A DNA stretch of 64,000 bases from NCBI RefSeq assembly GCF_002901445.1, contig NZ_PPPD01000001.1:62001-126000 (forward strand), read 5' to 3'. Shown in pieces: positions 14,477 through 24,439 of this stretch. Position numbers and translations under genes: made by a program. The stretch is from Deinococcus koreensis (GTDB lineage Bacteria > Deinococcota > Deinococci > Deinococcales > Deinococcaceae). Under the pieces are notes generated by a model, which searched no databases, was not told where the DNA came from, and saw nothing but the letters and a program-made list of their open reading frames with translations. How positions within the stretch are numbered: position 1 is the stretch's first letter; each line of letters starts with the position of its first letter.

Positions 14477-14575
14477 ATGACCTGCAGCGAGGAACTGCAA
14501 ACCGAGAGCATCCGTCTCGACGTGCTCCAGGCTCGGGGACACACCGCGGCATGGGGCTCACCTAAGATTGTCTGA
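14477..14575 (+). CDS. Candidate 32-residue small ORF upstream of the MFS gene
   Basis: An ATG-initiated frame begins [18 protein letters not shown] and stops with TGA at 14573-14575. Its composition looks protein-like, but no family is recognised and no Shine-Dalgarno is present. Its stop directly abuts the ATG of another mini-ORF at 14576. It could be a small protein, a leader, or chance. Confidence 0.25.
   Translation: MTCSEELQTESIRLDVLQARGHTAAWGSPKIV
14563..14568 (+). promoter_or_regulatory. -10 box TAAGAT upstream of mini-ORF and MFS gene
   Basis: TAAGAT ends 7 nt before an ATG at 14576, which opens a 13-codon ORF, and 62 nt before the MFS ATG at 14631. The spacing fits a leaderless mini-ORF transcript. 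Confidence 0.45.
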
Positions 14576-14617
14576 ATGGATTCAGAAGCCTGCGGGTTTA
14601 GGGTGGATTCAGGATGA
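14576..14617 (+). CDS. Leader mini-ORF before the MFS transporter
   Basis: This 13-residue frame, MDSEACGFRVDSG, starts 7 nt after a TAAGAT box and stops 13 nt before the MFS start codon. The stretch contains two copies of TGGATTCAG, at 14577-14585 and 14603-14611. The coding status is inferred from the promoter spacing alone. Confidence 0.3.
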   Translation: MDSEACGFRVDSG

Positions 14618-14630
14618 CGAGTTCCCACAC

Positions 14631-15872
<1,242 letters not shown>

Positions 15873-15915
15873 CCCGGAGCATGTCCGGCACGGCGGCGCC
15901 CGGCAGCCACGCCAA

Positions 15916-17742
15916 TCAGGACGGCAGGGAACTGATCCGGGCGGGCGAGCCGGCGTCCGAGGGCACCACCCGGTTGCGTCCCGTGCGCTTGGCCTGATAG
16001 AGCGCGTCGTCAGCGGCGCGGGTCAGGGCCTGACCGGTCGCGATCCCGCTCCCCAGCCCCGCCACGCCGATCGACACGCTGACCGGGCCCAGCGGCATGC
16101 CCGCAAACTCCAGCGTCCAGCCGGCCACCTCCGACCGGAGGCGTTCGGCCAGTTCAAGAGCGGCTGGGAGCGGCTGGTCGGGCAGCAGGATGGAGAACTC
16201 CTCACCACCGGGGCGTGCGGCGAGCGCCGGGGCGGGGCTCAGGTCACGCAGCGCCGCCCCCATGCGGACGAGCACCATGTCGCCGGCCTCATGCCCGAAG
16301 GAGTCGTTCAGCCGCTTGAAGTGATCGACGTCGAGCGCGACCAGAGACAGCGGTTGCCCGGCAGCTTCGGCCGCCAGGACGCGCTGCTCGAGCTGCTCTT
16401 CCAGATGACGGCGGTTGAACAGCCCGGTCAGGGGATCGCGGATGGCCTGCTGCTGCAGGCGGTCGAGCAGCCGCAGGCCGGCCAGGGCCAGGGCCACCTG
16501 CTGGGCCACGTCCTCGGCGGCGGCGCGGGTGGCCTCACTCAGGGCTTCACCGCCCTGGGCCTGCAGCCGCAGGGTGCCCAGGGTCTCGCCGTGGGAGAAC
16601 AGGGGCAGGCACAGGTAGCGCTGCTGTGGGCCGTGCAGGCAGGGCGGGGCGAGCACGCCGGCGTCCTGCCGCGCCTCGCCCCGCCGCAGGGCCCAGCAGT
16701 CGCCCGGTGAGCTGGGCCGGGCCTCGGCGCCGCCCCAGCTCACCACAGCGAGCAGGAGGTTGCGCGAAGCGTTGTGGTGGTGCAGGGTGCCCTGGGTGCC
16801 GGGCAACAGCGCGGGCAGGGCCCGCTCCAGAATGCCCGCCGCTTCCTCGAGCGAGCGGGCCGCCTGCAGCCAGTCGCTCAGTTCACCCAGGGTACGCATC
16901 CAGACGTTGCGCGCCGCCAGCTCACGGGCGTGTTCGTCGGCCTGTCGGCGGGCCTGGGCCAGGCGTCCGCTCATGTGATTGAAGGCCCGCGAGAGGGTCT
17001 GGATTTCGGCCGGACTGGCGCGGCGCTCGGCCAGGGTCACGGTCTCCCCCGCAGTCAGCCGCTCCGCCGCGTCGGTCACCGCGCCGAGGCTGCGCCGGAG
17101 CAGCGACGCCCCCACCAGGCTCGCCGCCACGCTGCCCAGGATGGTCAGGGCCGCCACCCCGTACAGGCTGAGCTGGAGGCTGCGCAGCTTGGCGGCGGCG
17201 GCGGTCTCGGCGCGCTGCAGCTGCTGCTGGCGGGCCTGCTGGTAGGCCTCGACCTCGGCCCGGATGGAGTCGAGGAGCCGTTTGCCGGTCTGCTGTTTCA
17301 CGAAGGCGGCGGCCTCGCTCAGGCCCCGGGCGCGGGCGGCGATCTCCGGTTCGGCGACCGTGGTCTGCCAGCGCCCCACCAGGGCCTCCACCCGGTTCAG
17401 GTGGGCCAGAGGCGCCACCGCTTCGCGGGGATTGACCTGCTGGCGAAGGGTGAGCTGGAGCAGGGCGAATTCACCCGGCAGGGCCGCGCGCGCGGCCGTA
17501 TAGGGTTCGAGAAACACCGGATTGCCGGCGATGACGAAGCCCCGCAGTCCGGTTTCCATGTCCACCACGTGCTGCATGATCCCGGCGACCTGGGCCAGTT
17601 CCTCACGCACGTGGGTGGCCCGGTTGGTGGCGACCACCCGTTCGTGCAGGGTGATCGAAAGCAGGCTGAAGGCGGCCACCATCAGCACCCAGAAGGGCAG
17701 CTGGGACAGCAGGAGCATCCGCCGTAGGGTCAACACGACCAT
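15916..17742 (-). CDS. Membrane-bound diguanylate cyclase (CHASE3-like, HAMP, GAF, GGDEF)
   Basis: The 608-residue protein makes cyclic di-GMP from two GTP. In order: a membrane helix (about 10-30), a periplasmic helical CHASE3-like sensor (HVVDMETGLRGFVIAGNPVFLEPY), a second membrane helix (about 190-215), a HAMP linker (LTAGETVTLAERRASPAEIQTLSRAFNHMSGRL), a GAF-like domain (about 280-420) and a GGDEF domain starting at DPLTGLFNRRHLEEQL. The active-site motif is GGEEF at 512-516, a catalytically competent variant. No RxxD inhibitory site lies at the usual position 5 residues upstream. The sensed signal is unknown. It is single-gene and reads towards the MFS gene. Confidence 0.92.
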   Translation of the reverse strand: MVVLTLRRMLLLSQLPFWVLMVAAFSLLSITLHERVVATNRATHVREELAQVAGIMQHVVDMETGLRGFVIAGNPVFLEPYTAARAALPGEFALLQLTLRQQVNPREAVAPLAHLNRVEALVGRWQTTVAEPEIAARARGLSEAAAFVKQQTGKRLLDSIRAEVEAYQQARQQQLQRAETAAAAKLRSLQLSLYGVAALTILGSVAASLVGASLLRRSLGAVTDAAERLTAGETVTLAERRASPAEIQTLSRAFNHMSGRLAQARRQADEHARELAARNVWMRTLGELSDWLQAARSLEEAAGILERALPALLPGTQGTLHHHNASRNLLLAVVSWGGAEARPSSPGDCWALRRGEARQDAGVLAPPCLHGPQQRYLCLPLFSHGETLGTLRLQAQGGEALSEATRAAAEDVAQQVALALAGLRLLDRLQQQAIRDPLTGLFNRRHLEEQLEQRVLAAEAAGQPLSLVALDVDHFKRLNDSFGHEAGDMVLVRMGAALRDLSPAPALAARPGGEEFSILLPDQPLPAALELAERLRSEVAGWTLEFAGMPLGPVSVSIGVAGLGSGIATGQALTRAADDALYQAKRTGRNRVVPSDAGSPARISSLPS

Positions 17743-17913
17743 GGTTTAGGGCAGGGCCTCGTGCAAGATTCTGACAGGCGCCCACGCGTGTGGGAGAGGG
17801 CGCAGATGCCCGCGTGCCAGGTGTGGAGCACCTCAGGCCGCCGAGAGCTGGATGGGCACCTGTGAACGGAGATCGGGAGGCGCGGCGGACGACCAGTCTC
17901 GTCTCCTGGCGAG

Positions 17914-18280
17914 GTGACCTGGAGACGCTGGAGGCTGGCCCTGGGCGTCCTGGCGGCTCAGGGGGCGTCGTGGGGCGCGGCGCTGTCCTGGGGCAAGATA
18001 CGGTGGCGGATCACAGGGCCGGGCCAGATCACGGACTGCTCAAAGCTCAAAGCAAGCCCTCGACATTTGCGAGGACACCCTGCGCCGGCACTCCGGGGTG
18101 GTTGGATCGGTGGAGTGGGGGCCGATGGGGCCGGCGTTCTTCGCCACATTCACCGGCAAGCGAATGGTCGACTGGAAGGTTCAGGCCCGCTTCGTCCACC
18201 ACGGCACGGCCACCCCCTTCTGGTGTCAAGGGGACGAGTCGAACGGTTCGCTGCGGGTGCTCGCGATCAGGCAAGAGTGA
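17914..18280 (+). pseudogene. Small membrane-anchored Coa1-like protein, frameshifted by a 7-bp duplication
   Basis: Two overlapping frames together encode one plausible 119-residue protein. Frame 1 (from GTG 17914) gives an N-terminal hydrophobic anchor, WRLALGVLAAQGASWGAAL, then ITGPGQITDC. Frame 2 continues ALDICEDTLRRH and ends WCQGDESNGSLRVLAIRQE at 18280. The switch point is an exact tandem GCTCAAA repeat at 18038-18051; removing one copy joins the frames as DCSKQALDICEDTL with no stop. The layout (one anchor, a helix, a small beta domain ending in a functional-looking tail) resembles Coa1/Tim21-type proteins, an inference only. It may be a pseudogene, a phase-variable gene or an assembly error. 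Confidence 0.6.
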
Positions 18281-18306
18281 GGCGGGCCACCCCTCCGGCG
18301 CCCGCC
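18281..18306. terminator. Hairpin between the frameshifted gene and trpA
   Basis: GGCGGGC (18281-18287) pairs with GCCCGCC (18300-18306). It lies between two convergent stop codons and may serve both; there is no T-run, so the call is moderate. Confidence 0.45.
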
Positions 18307-18325
18307 CACTTCTCTCCCCTATGGC

Positions 18326-19122
18326 TCAGCGCTGGCAGCCGGCGGCGATGGCGTCGGCCACGGCCCCCACGTCCTGGCCGTTCTTCACGGCGTTGATGAA
18401 GGCGCTGCCCACCACCACACCGTCGGCGACCTCGGCGACCTGCCGGGCGGTGGCGGCGTCGTTCACGCCGAAGCCCACGGCGATGGGCACCCCGGCGTAC
18501 TGGCGGGCCAGCGCCAGCATGGCGGGCACCTCACCCAGCGCGCTGCCCTCGCGGGCGCCGGTCACGCCGGTCACGCTCACGGCGTACAGAAAGCCGGTGC
18601 AGGCTTTCGCCACCAACTCGACCCGCGCGGCCGTACTGGTCGGGGCAATGAGGAAGGTCACGGCCAGCCCGTATTCGGCGGCCAGGTCGGCGATCTCGAT
18701 GTCCTGATCGGGCGGCAGGTCGGGCAGGATCAGGCCGTCCACGCCCGCATCGGCGGCGAGGCGCATGAATTCGCGCGGGCCGACGGCATAGATGGGGTTC
18801 ACGTAGGTCATCACGACGATGGGCGTGTCGTGGCGCCTGCGGAGTTCCTTGATCAGCCCCAGGGTGTGGCGGGTGCTGGTGCCGCCGGCCAGGGCCTGCT
18901 CGGAGGCGCGCTGGATGGTGGGGCCGTCGCCCAGCGGGTCGGAGTAGGGGATGCCCACTTCCATCAGGTCGGCGCGGGCCAGCAGGGCGTCCGCGACGGC
19001 CGGGAAGCCTTCGGCAGTGGGGTAGCCGCCGGTCATGAAGGGGATGAAGGCGGCACGGTTCTGGGCTCTTGCCCGCTCGAAGGCGGCGTGGATGCGGGCC
19101 ACGCCCCGGGACTGCACGGCGG

Positions 19123-19126
<4 letters not shown>
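18326..19126 (-). CDS. trpA: Tryptophan synthase alpha subunit
   Basis: Cleaves indole-3-glycerol phosphate to indole and glyceraldehyde 3-phosphate in the last stage of tryptophan synthesis; the indole is channelled to TrpB. The 266-residue TIM barrel has the catalytic Glu in [22 protein letters not shown] (E56), the catalytic Asp in [10 protein letters not shown], and the flexible loop and phosphate site at GVTGAREG and VGFGV. The start has AAGGAGG 7 nt upstream and overlaps the trpB stop by four bases (ATGA), matching the equimolar complex. Confidence 0.97.
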
Positions 19127-20406
<1,280 letters not shown>

Positions 20407-20446
20407 TGGAGTCTCAGGGTAGGAGTCCCCATTCCGCTCCGTGCAG

Positions 20447-20472
20447 AAAAACTTAGACAACTGGTCTAAGTT
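20447..20472 (-). terminator. Rho-independent terminator of gluQ (overlaps its stop)
   Basis: On the minus strand AACTTAGAC, a 5-nt loop and GTCTAAGTT form a perfect 9-bp stem followed by five T (complement of 20447-20451). The TAG of gluQ (20466-20468) lies inside the stem. It separates gluQ from trpB; as a dyad in front of trpB it could also bind a regulator. Confidence 0.75.
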
Positions 20473-21356
20473 TGTGTCGATGAAACGTTTATTAAGGGTG
20501 GTCTCATGGCCTTCCAGTGTGGCATCAGGTCGGCGGCCGACACCTCTTCGGGGACGTCCCAGCCGAGACTGAGGGCCAGCGACGAGAGCAGCTGACCCGG
20601 CGAGTCCCCCCGTTCTCGGTACGTCATCAGGGGCGGCGCCCCCGCACGCTTGGCTAGACGGGCGCCACCGAAGTCGGTCATCAGGGGGACGTGCAGGGAG
20701 CGGGGGGTGAGGTAGCCGAGGCTCTGCTGGAGGGCGATCTGCCGGGGCGTGGCCGTCCAGAGGTCGGCGCCGCGCACCACGTCCGTCACGCCCATCAGGG
20801 CGTCGTCGACCACCACGGCCAGGTGGTAGGCGAAGGCGCCGTCGCTGCGTTGCAGCACGAAGTCCCCGACCTCGCTGGGAAGGTGCTGGCACAGTTGCAG
20901 GCCGCTGAGGCTATCGGTGGCGCAGACCGTGATGGCGGGCACTCGCCAGCGCAGGGCGGCCGGGCGGCCCGGATGGCTGGTGTGCTCCCGACAGGTGCCC
21001 GGATACACGCTCTCCTCGCCGTGGGGGGCGCCGGCGCTGGCCTGCACGGCGGCCTGCACCTCCCGTCGGGTGCAGGTGCAGGGATAGGTCTCCAGGCGGG
21101 CCAGCGCGTCCCAGTAAACCTCCAGCCGCTCGGACTGCCGCGTTTCCTCGTCCCAGTCCAGGCCCAGCCACTCCAGATCGCGGCGGGTGGTGTCGTAGGC
21201 CCAGTCCCGGACGCGGCCGGTGTCCAGATCCTCGAAACGCAGCAGGTGGCGCCCCCCGAGCGAGCGCGAATGCAGCCAGGCCAGCAGCGCGGTGCGGGCG
21301 TTGCCCAGGTGCATGGCCCCGGTGGGGCTGGGGGCGAAGCGGCCGACGACTCCCAT
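20466..21356 (-). CDS. gluQ: Glutamyl-Q tRNA(Asp) synthetase
   Basis: A truncated GluRS paralogue that attaches glutamate to the queuosine base in the anticodon of tRNA-Asp. The 296 residues begin [15 protein letters not shown] (HIGH-like), contain [10 protein letters not shown], a zinc-site pair CTCTRREV with a later YPGTCREH, and RLAKRAGA in the KMSKS place. The anticodon-binding domain of GluRS is absent, as expected. A TAGCCT box 6 nt before the ATG implies a leaderless mRNA. The C-terminus runs into the terminator hairpin. Confidence 0.93.
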   Translation of the reverse strand: MGVVGRFAPSPTGAMHLGNARTALLAWLHSRSLGGRHLLRFEDLDTGRVRDWAYDTTRRDLEWLGLDWDEETRQSERLEVYWDALARLETYPCTCTRREVQAAVQASAGAPHGEESVYPGTCREHTSHPGRPAALRWRVPAITVCATDSLSGLQLCQHLPSEVGDFVLQRSDGAFAYHLAVVVDDALMGVTDVVRGADLWTATPRQIALQQSLGYLTPRSLHVPLMTDFGGARLAKRAGAPPLMTYRERGDSPGQLLSSLALSLGWDVPEEVSAADLMPHWKAMRPPLINVSSTQT

Positions 21357-21362
21357 GGGGGC

Positions 21363-21401
21363 AGGCTAGAGCATCTGTCATAAAGATCTGTCCTTTATGA
21401 C
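21363..21401 (-). promoter_or_regulatory. gluQ promoter with upstream inverted repeat
   Basis: TAGCCT (complement of 21363-21368) lies 6 nt before the gluQ ATG. Eight bases upstream of it sits a perfect 9-bp inverted repeat, GTCATAAAG-N7-CTTTATGAC (21377-21385 and 21393-21401), over the -35 region, a good place for an operator. Confidence 0.5.
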
Positions 21402-21415
21402 CGAGCGGAGCGAGC

Positions 21416-21478
21416 AAATTCCATCGAGCTTTTGGGAGAATGGAAGCGTCAGACGCTCTTTGTCTGACGCTGGAATTC
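21416..21478. repeat. Short palindromic repeat element
   Basis: A 63-nt unit is bounded by AAATTCCA and TGGAATTC (7 of 8 bases inverted). It contains a perfect 9-bp hairpin, GCGTCAGAC (21446-21454) with GTCTGACGC (21462-21470). It lies past the stop of the HEAGH protein gene and may end that operon. The layout is that of a small dispersed intergenic repeat. Confidence 0.5.
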
Positions 21479-21489
21479 GGACAAATGCC

Positions 21490-21984
21490 CTAGCGCAGCT
21501 CGTCCCAGACGGCCAGCAGCACCCCGGTCACGAAAGCGGCGAAGGCCAGGAAGACCACGAAGCGGCCCAGCGGGTCGGCCAGCGACAGGGCGTTCCAGCC
21601 GCCCAGGAGCTGCCACCAGTCGTGGGTGTCGGGGGCGCCGGTGATCAGGTCGAGCTGCCGGGTGGGGGCGTCGCGGATGTAAGCGGCCACGCTGGCCAGC
21701 GACTGCGCCAGCCAGAGCGTGAGCAGTCCGGCCGAGTAGCGATCCCTGCGGAGCAGGAAGGCGCCGATACAGGCGGCCGGAACGAGGAGCTGGAACAGGC
21801 TGCCGCCCAGGAGCATCACGGTCTCGCCCAGGACGCTCAGCAGGACGTGGCCAGCTTCGTGGAACACCAGATTCACGCCGTCCAGCGGGTGGCCCTGGAG
21901 TGGCCGCAGGGTGGCGGGCACGGTGATCATCAGGGCCACGGCCAGCCCCAGCCAGCGCCCCAGGCGGGCCAACGCCGGGGTCAA
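21490..21984 (-). CDS. Membrane protein with HEAGH motif, possible M50-like protease
   Basis: The 164-residue product is largely hydrophobic with about four membrane segments. It contains FHEAGHVLLSVLG, an HEXXH zinc-binding motif at the start of a membrane helix, as in site-2 proteases, and a later THDWWQLLGGWNAL. The usual M50 NPDG motif is not present, so protease activity is an inference. It starts with TTG overlapping the stop of the preceding gene (TTGA), third in the operon after parA and a small basic protein. Confidence 0.65.
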   Translation of the reverse strand: MTPALARLGRWLGLAVALMITVPATLRPLQGHPLDGVNLVFHEAGHVLLSVLGETVMLLGGSLFQLLVPAACIGAFLLRRDRYSAGLLTLWLAQSLASVAAYIRDAPTRQLDLITGAPDTHDWWQLLGGWNALSLADPLGRFVVFLAFAAFVTGVLLAVWDELR

Positions 21985-22253
21985 CGCGTGCGCCCGCGCA
22001 GCCAGGCGAGCAGCAGGTCCTCGACGAGTTCGCTCAGGCTCTCGCCGCCGTCGCGCTTGACCTCGCGCCAGACCGCCTGCACGGTCTCGCGGCGCACGTA
22101 GACGGCCGCGACCCGTTCGCCCTCGGCCCGGCCCCGGTCGCGGGATTCGTCGGTGGGGGGCGGAGTGGTCGGGGGTTTGACCCTGGTCTTGCCCTTCTTC
22201 CCATTCCTGCCAGATTTCTCCAGATAGCCGAAGCGCGTCTTATCCTTGCCCAC
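21981..22253 (-). CDS. Small basic protein, possible DNA-binding partner of ParA
   Basis: The 90-residue product has a lysine/arginine/proline-rich N-terminal half (KSGRNGKKGKTRVKPP) and a C-terminal half, AAVYVRRETVQAVWREVKRDGGESLSELVEDLLLAWL, that reads like a ribbon-helix-helix domain: a short strand, then two helices. It starts with GTG 2 nt after the ParA stop and overlaps the next gene. By position it may fill the ParB or centromere-binding role, which is inference; no ParB nuclease motif is present. Confidence 0.6.
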   Translation of the reverse strand: MGKDKTRFGYLEKSGRNGKKGKTRVKPPTTPPPTDESRDRGRAEGERVAAVYVRRETVQAVWREVKRDGGESLSELVEDLLLAWLRGRTR

Positions 22254-22254
22254 C

Positions 22255-22908
22255 TCAGACCAGCTCCCGCGAGAGGGCCAGGATGTCGTGCCAGGCGGCC
22301 GCCGCACGGGGATCGCGCACGTCGCGGGCCAGCACCCCCAGTTCGGCGGCCTTGGGGTAGGCGGCGTAGGAACGGATCAGGGTGTTGCAGACCTGCACAC
22401 CGGCGTCGCGCAGCTCCTCGCGGGCGTCCTCGGCGGCGTGGCCCACCGGGGGCACCCGGCACATCACGACCCACAGCCGGCGTCCGGCCTCGCCCGGGCC
22501 GCCCAGATACTCGGCCAGCTCACGGGTGGCGCCCCGCTCCAGGGCGCTCACGCCCGTGGGCACCAGGATCAGGTCGGCGCGGCCCGCCAGGGCGCGGAGT
22601 TCCCTGCGCTTCGGGCGGCCCTCGGTGTCGATGATCAGGACGTCGCAGGCCGAGAGCACCCTGGGTTTCACGTCTGCGGGCGCGAGCACGGGGAACCCCA
22701 GCCCGCCCCGGCCCGCCCAGCGGAGCGAGCTGCCGACCCGCTCGTCCTCGTCGACCAGCACCGGCCTGAGCCCGCGCTCGGCCAGGGCGCCGGCCAGGTG
22801 CACGGCCAGCGTGCTCTTGCCGACCCCACCCTTCTCGGAGGTGACGGCCAGCACACGCGGCGCCTTCGTGGTGCTGGGCGGCTCCCGCTTCGTTGGCCCC
22901 TTCGGCAT
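22255..22908 (-). CDS. ParA/MinD-type partition ATPase
   Basis: The 217-residue protein has the deviant Walker A, EKGGVGKSTLAVHLAG, with the signature lysine, LVDEDE (A'), and DVLIIDTEG (Walker B). Such ATPases form gradients on DNA or membrane to move plasmids, chromosomes or protein clusters. The start at 22908 is chosen because TACGCT lies 6 nt upstream. It is an orphan: no parB or parS is visible, and the downstream genes encode a small basic protein and a HEAGH membrane protein, suggesting positioning of some other cargo. Confidence 0.85.
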   Translation of the reverse strand: MPKGPTKREPPSTTKAPRVLAVTSEKGGVGKSTLAVHLAGALAERGLRPVLVDEDERVGSSLRWAGRGGLGFPVLAPADVKPRVLSACDVLIIDTEGRPKRRELRALAGRADLILVPTGVSALERGATRELAEYLGGPGEAGRRLWVVMCRVPPVGHAAEDAREELRDAGVQVCNTLIRSYAAYPKAAELGVLARDVRDPRAAAAWHDILALSRELV

Positions 22909-22914
22909 GGCCGG

Positions 22915-22920
22915 AGCGTA
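22915..22920 (-). promoter_or_regulatory. -10 box TACGCT of the parA cassette
   Basis: The complement reads TACGCT, 6 nt before the ATG at 22908, leaderless layout. The divergent gene starts at 22977. Confidence 0.6.
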
Positions 22921-22976
22921 CCATCCCTGCCGGCCCACGCCCACATCCACCACCCACGAGCCGGCATCATGGGGCC

Positions 22977-23207
22977 ATGCCCGACCCGCACGCGCTGAAG
23001 ACCCTGCTGGCCTCCGAACCGTACTGGACGGCCCTGGCGATGAAGACCCAGGGCAGCCGCTTCTTCCGGGCGCTGGGCGAGGCGCTGGACGCCGCCGACG
23101 CGCCCAACCGCCGCCGGCTGTACGAGACCTGGCCGGACGAGCTGCTGGAGTTCTACCGGCGTGGCCTGCGTCTGGAAGCGGCCGAATCGGGGCCAGGCGA
23201 GGGCTGA
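22977..23207 (+). CDS. Small conserved-looking protein of unknown function
   Basis: The 76-residue product starts MPDPHALKTLLASEPYWTALAM, with KTQGSRFFRALGEALDAADAPNRRRLYETWPDELLEFYRRG in the middle. It is helical and soluble, with no domain I recognise. It is divergent from parA and its start is 69 nt from the parA start, so the two may share a control region. An upstream in-frame ATG at 22893 falls inside parA and is less likely. Confidence 0.6.
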   Translation: MPDPHALKTLLASEPYWTALAMKTQGSRFFRALGEALDAADAPNRRRLYETWPDELLEFYRRGLRLEAAESGPGEG

Positions 23208-23407
23208 GAGAGGAGGGCCAGAACCGCCTCCCTCACGACTGTCCAGAGGGCCGCGCCCGGGGTGGCCGGCGCCCGGCGGGCCAGACGCTCCCGCCAGCGC
23301 CGCCGCATACGTCTACCCGAGGCCGGCGGCCTCCCGGGAGGCTGGAGCGTCAGCACCCTCAGCGCCTGAATCGCCAGTTCGCGGAGCATGGTCGTCAGCG
23401 GGCTCAT
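23153..23407 (-). CDS. Possible small arginine-rich protein
   Basis: An 84-residue frame, MSPLTTMLRELAIQALRVLTLQ with a basic middle (RRMRRRWRERLARR) and WTVVREAVLALLSQPS, lies opposite the gene above, overlapping its last 55 bases. It is divergent from the PIG-L deacetylase gene. A TACTGC hexamer lies 4 nt upstream. GC-rich DNA often gives such frames by chance, so the call is weak. Confidence 0.3.
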   Translation of the reverse strand: MSPLTTMLRELAIQALRVLTLQPPGRPPASGRRMRRRWRERLARRAPATPGAALWTVVREAVLALLSQPSPGPDSAASRRRPRR

Positions 23408-23450
23408 GGCAGCAGTACGCGCGCCTACCGGGAAGGGTTGCCGCAGCCTC

Positions 23451-23456
23451 TAGACT
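23451..23456 (+). promoter_or_regulatory. -10 box TAGACT of the bshB-type gene
   Basis: TAGACT lies 6 nt before the ATG at 23463; no Shine-Dalgarno, leaderless. Confidence 0.65.
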
Positions 23457-23462
23457 GCGCTC

Positions 23463-24293
23463 ATGACTGCCCAAGTCTCTCCTACCCTGCTGGTCGTGTT
23501 CGCCCACCCCGACGACGAGGCGTTTACAGGCGGCACGCTGACCCACTATGCCCGCAAGGGGGTGAAGGTCGTGCTGGCCTGCGCCACGCGCGGCGAGGCC
23601 GGCAAAATCACGGTGCCCGGCATGACCGTGGACGACCTGGGCGCCCAGCGCGAGCAGGAGCTGAGGCGGGCCTGCGAGGCCCTGGAGATTCCCGCGCCGG
23701 TCTTTCTGGACTACCACGACTCCGGCCGCTACGAACGCACCCGCCATGACGACCCGCTGGCGATGATGAACGTGAATCCGCTGGACGTGGAGGTCAAGGT
23801 GCGTGCGCTGATCGAGGAGCACCGCCCGCAGGTGATCCTGACCTTCGACCCGCACGGCGGCTACGGGCACATCGACCACCTGCAGATCCACCGGGCCACG
23901 GTCGCGGCCTTCTTCAGCACCGGGCACCTGGAGGGCGGCGGGCCCCAGCGCCTGTACTTCACGGCGCTGACCTCGCAGGCCGCGCAGGGCCTCGCGCGCA
24001 TGGGCCAGGATCTCGATCCCCTGGTCTACGGCGTGTCGGACGACACCGTGGCCGTGAGGATCGACGTGGCGGCCTACGCCGACAACAAGAAGGCCGCGCT
24101 GGCCGCCCACGGCACCCAGATGGGCTCCGAGAGCCTGATGGGCAAGATGACAGGCGAGGAACGCGCCCAGATGGAGGAACGCCTGCTGGGCAGCGAGACC
24201 TTCAGCCTCGGCGGGACGCGCACGCCGATCGCAAGCTTTCCGCTCCGAGGGCTGTTCGACGGGGTTCGCGGCGGCGAGGGGCTGGACGGCTGA
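23463..24293 (+). CDS. bshB: PIG-L family deacetylase, probable BshB
   Basis: Zinc-dependent N-acetylglucosamine deacetylase of 276 residues. The metal and catalytic sites are visible: AHPDDEAFTGG near residue 15 (His, Asp, Asp) and GGYGHIDHLQIH with the third histidine. BshB removes the acetyl group from GlcNAc-malate, the second bacillithiol step, and bshA is present 18 kb away, so this role is likely. MshB- or Mca-like amidase activity on thiol conjugates is the main alternative. It is single-gene with its own leaderless promoter. Confidence 0.82.
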   Translation: MTAQVSPTLLVVFAHPDDEAFTGGTLTHYARKGVKVVLACATRGEAGKITVPGMTVDDLGAQREQELRRACEALEIPAPVFLDYHDSGRYERTRHDDPLAMMNVNPLDVEVKVRALIEEHRPQVILTFDPHGGYGHIDHLQIHRATVAAFFSTGHLEGGGPQRLYFTALTSQAAQGLARMGQDLDPLVYGVSDDTVAVRIDVAAYADNKKAALAAHGTQMGSESLMGKMTGEERAQMEERLLGSETFSLGGTRTPIASFPLRGLFDGVRGGEGLDG

Positions 24294-24439
24294 GCCGCCG
24301 GGCTATGCAGTCGGGGTACCGGGTGCGTTTCGACCGATGAACTCCGTCTGCCGCAGAGGAAATCAGTCAGGGTGTCATCTCGAACGAATTGAAAGCTTTG
24401 AACCCGCCCCGTCGAGGCCCTCCTCCACCGGAGGAAGCG

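Noticed and set aside
20407..20472. Trp-codon attenuator leader peptide before trpB
   Set aside because: No short ORF with Trp codons; the hairpin with T-run fits the end of gluQ.
24294..24439. Small gene or repeat between the bshB-type and DJ-1-type genes
   Set aside because: No protein-like frame; only a 13-nt word (GGAAGCGTCAGGT) shared with about 28859, too short to call a repeat.
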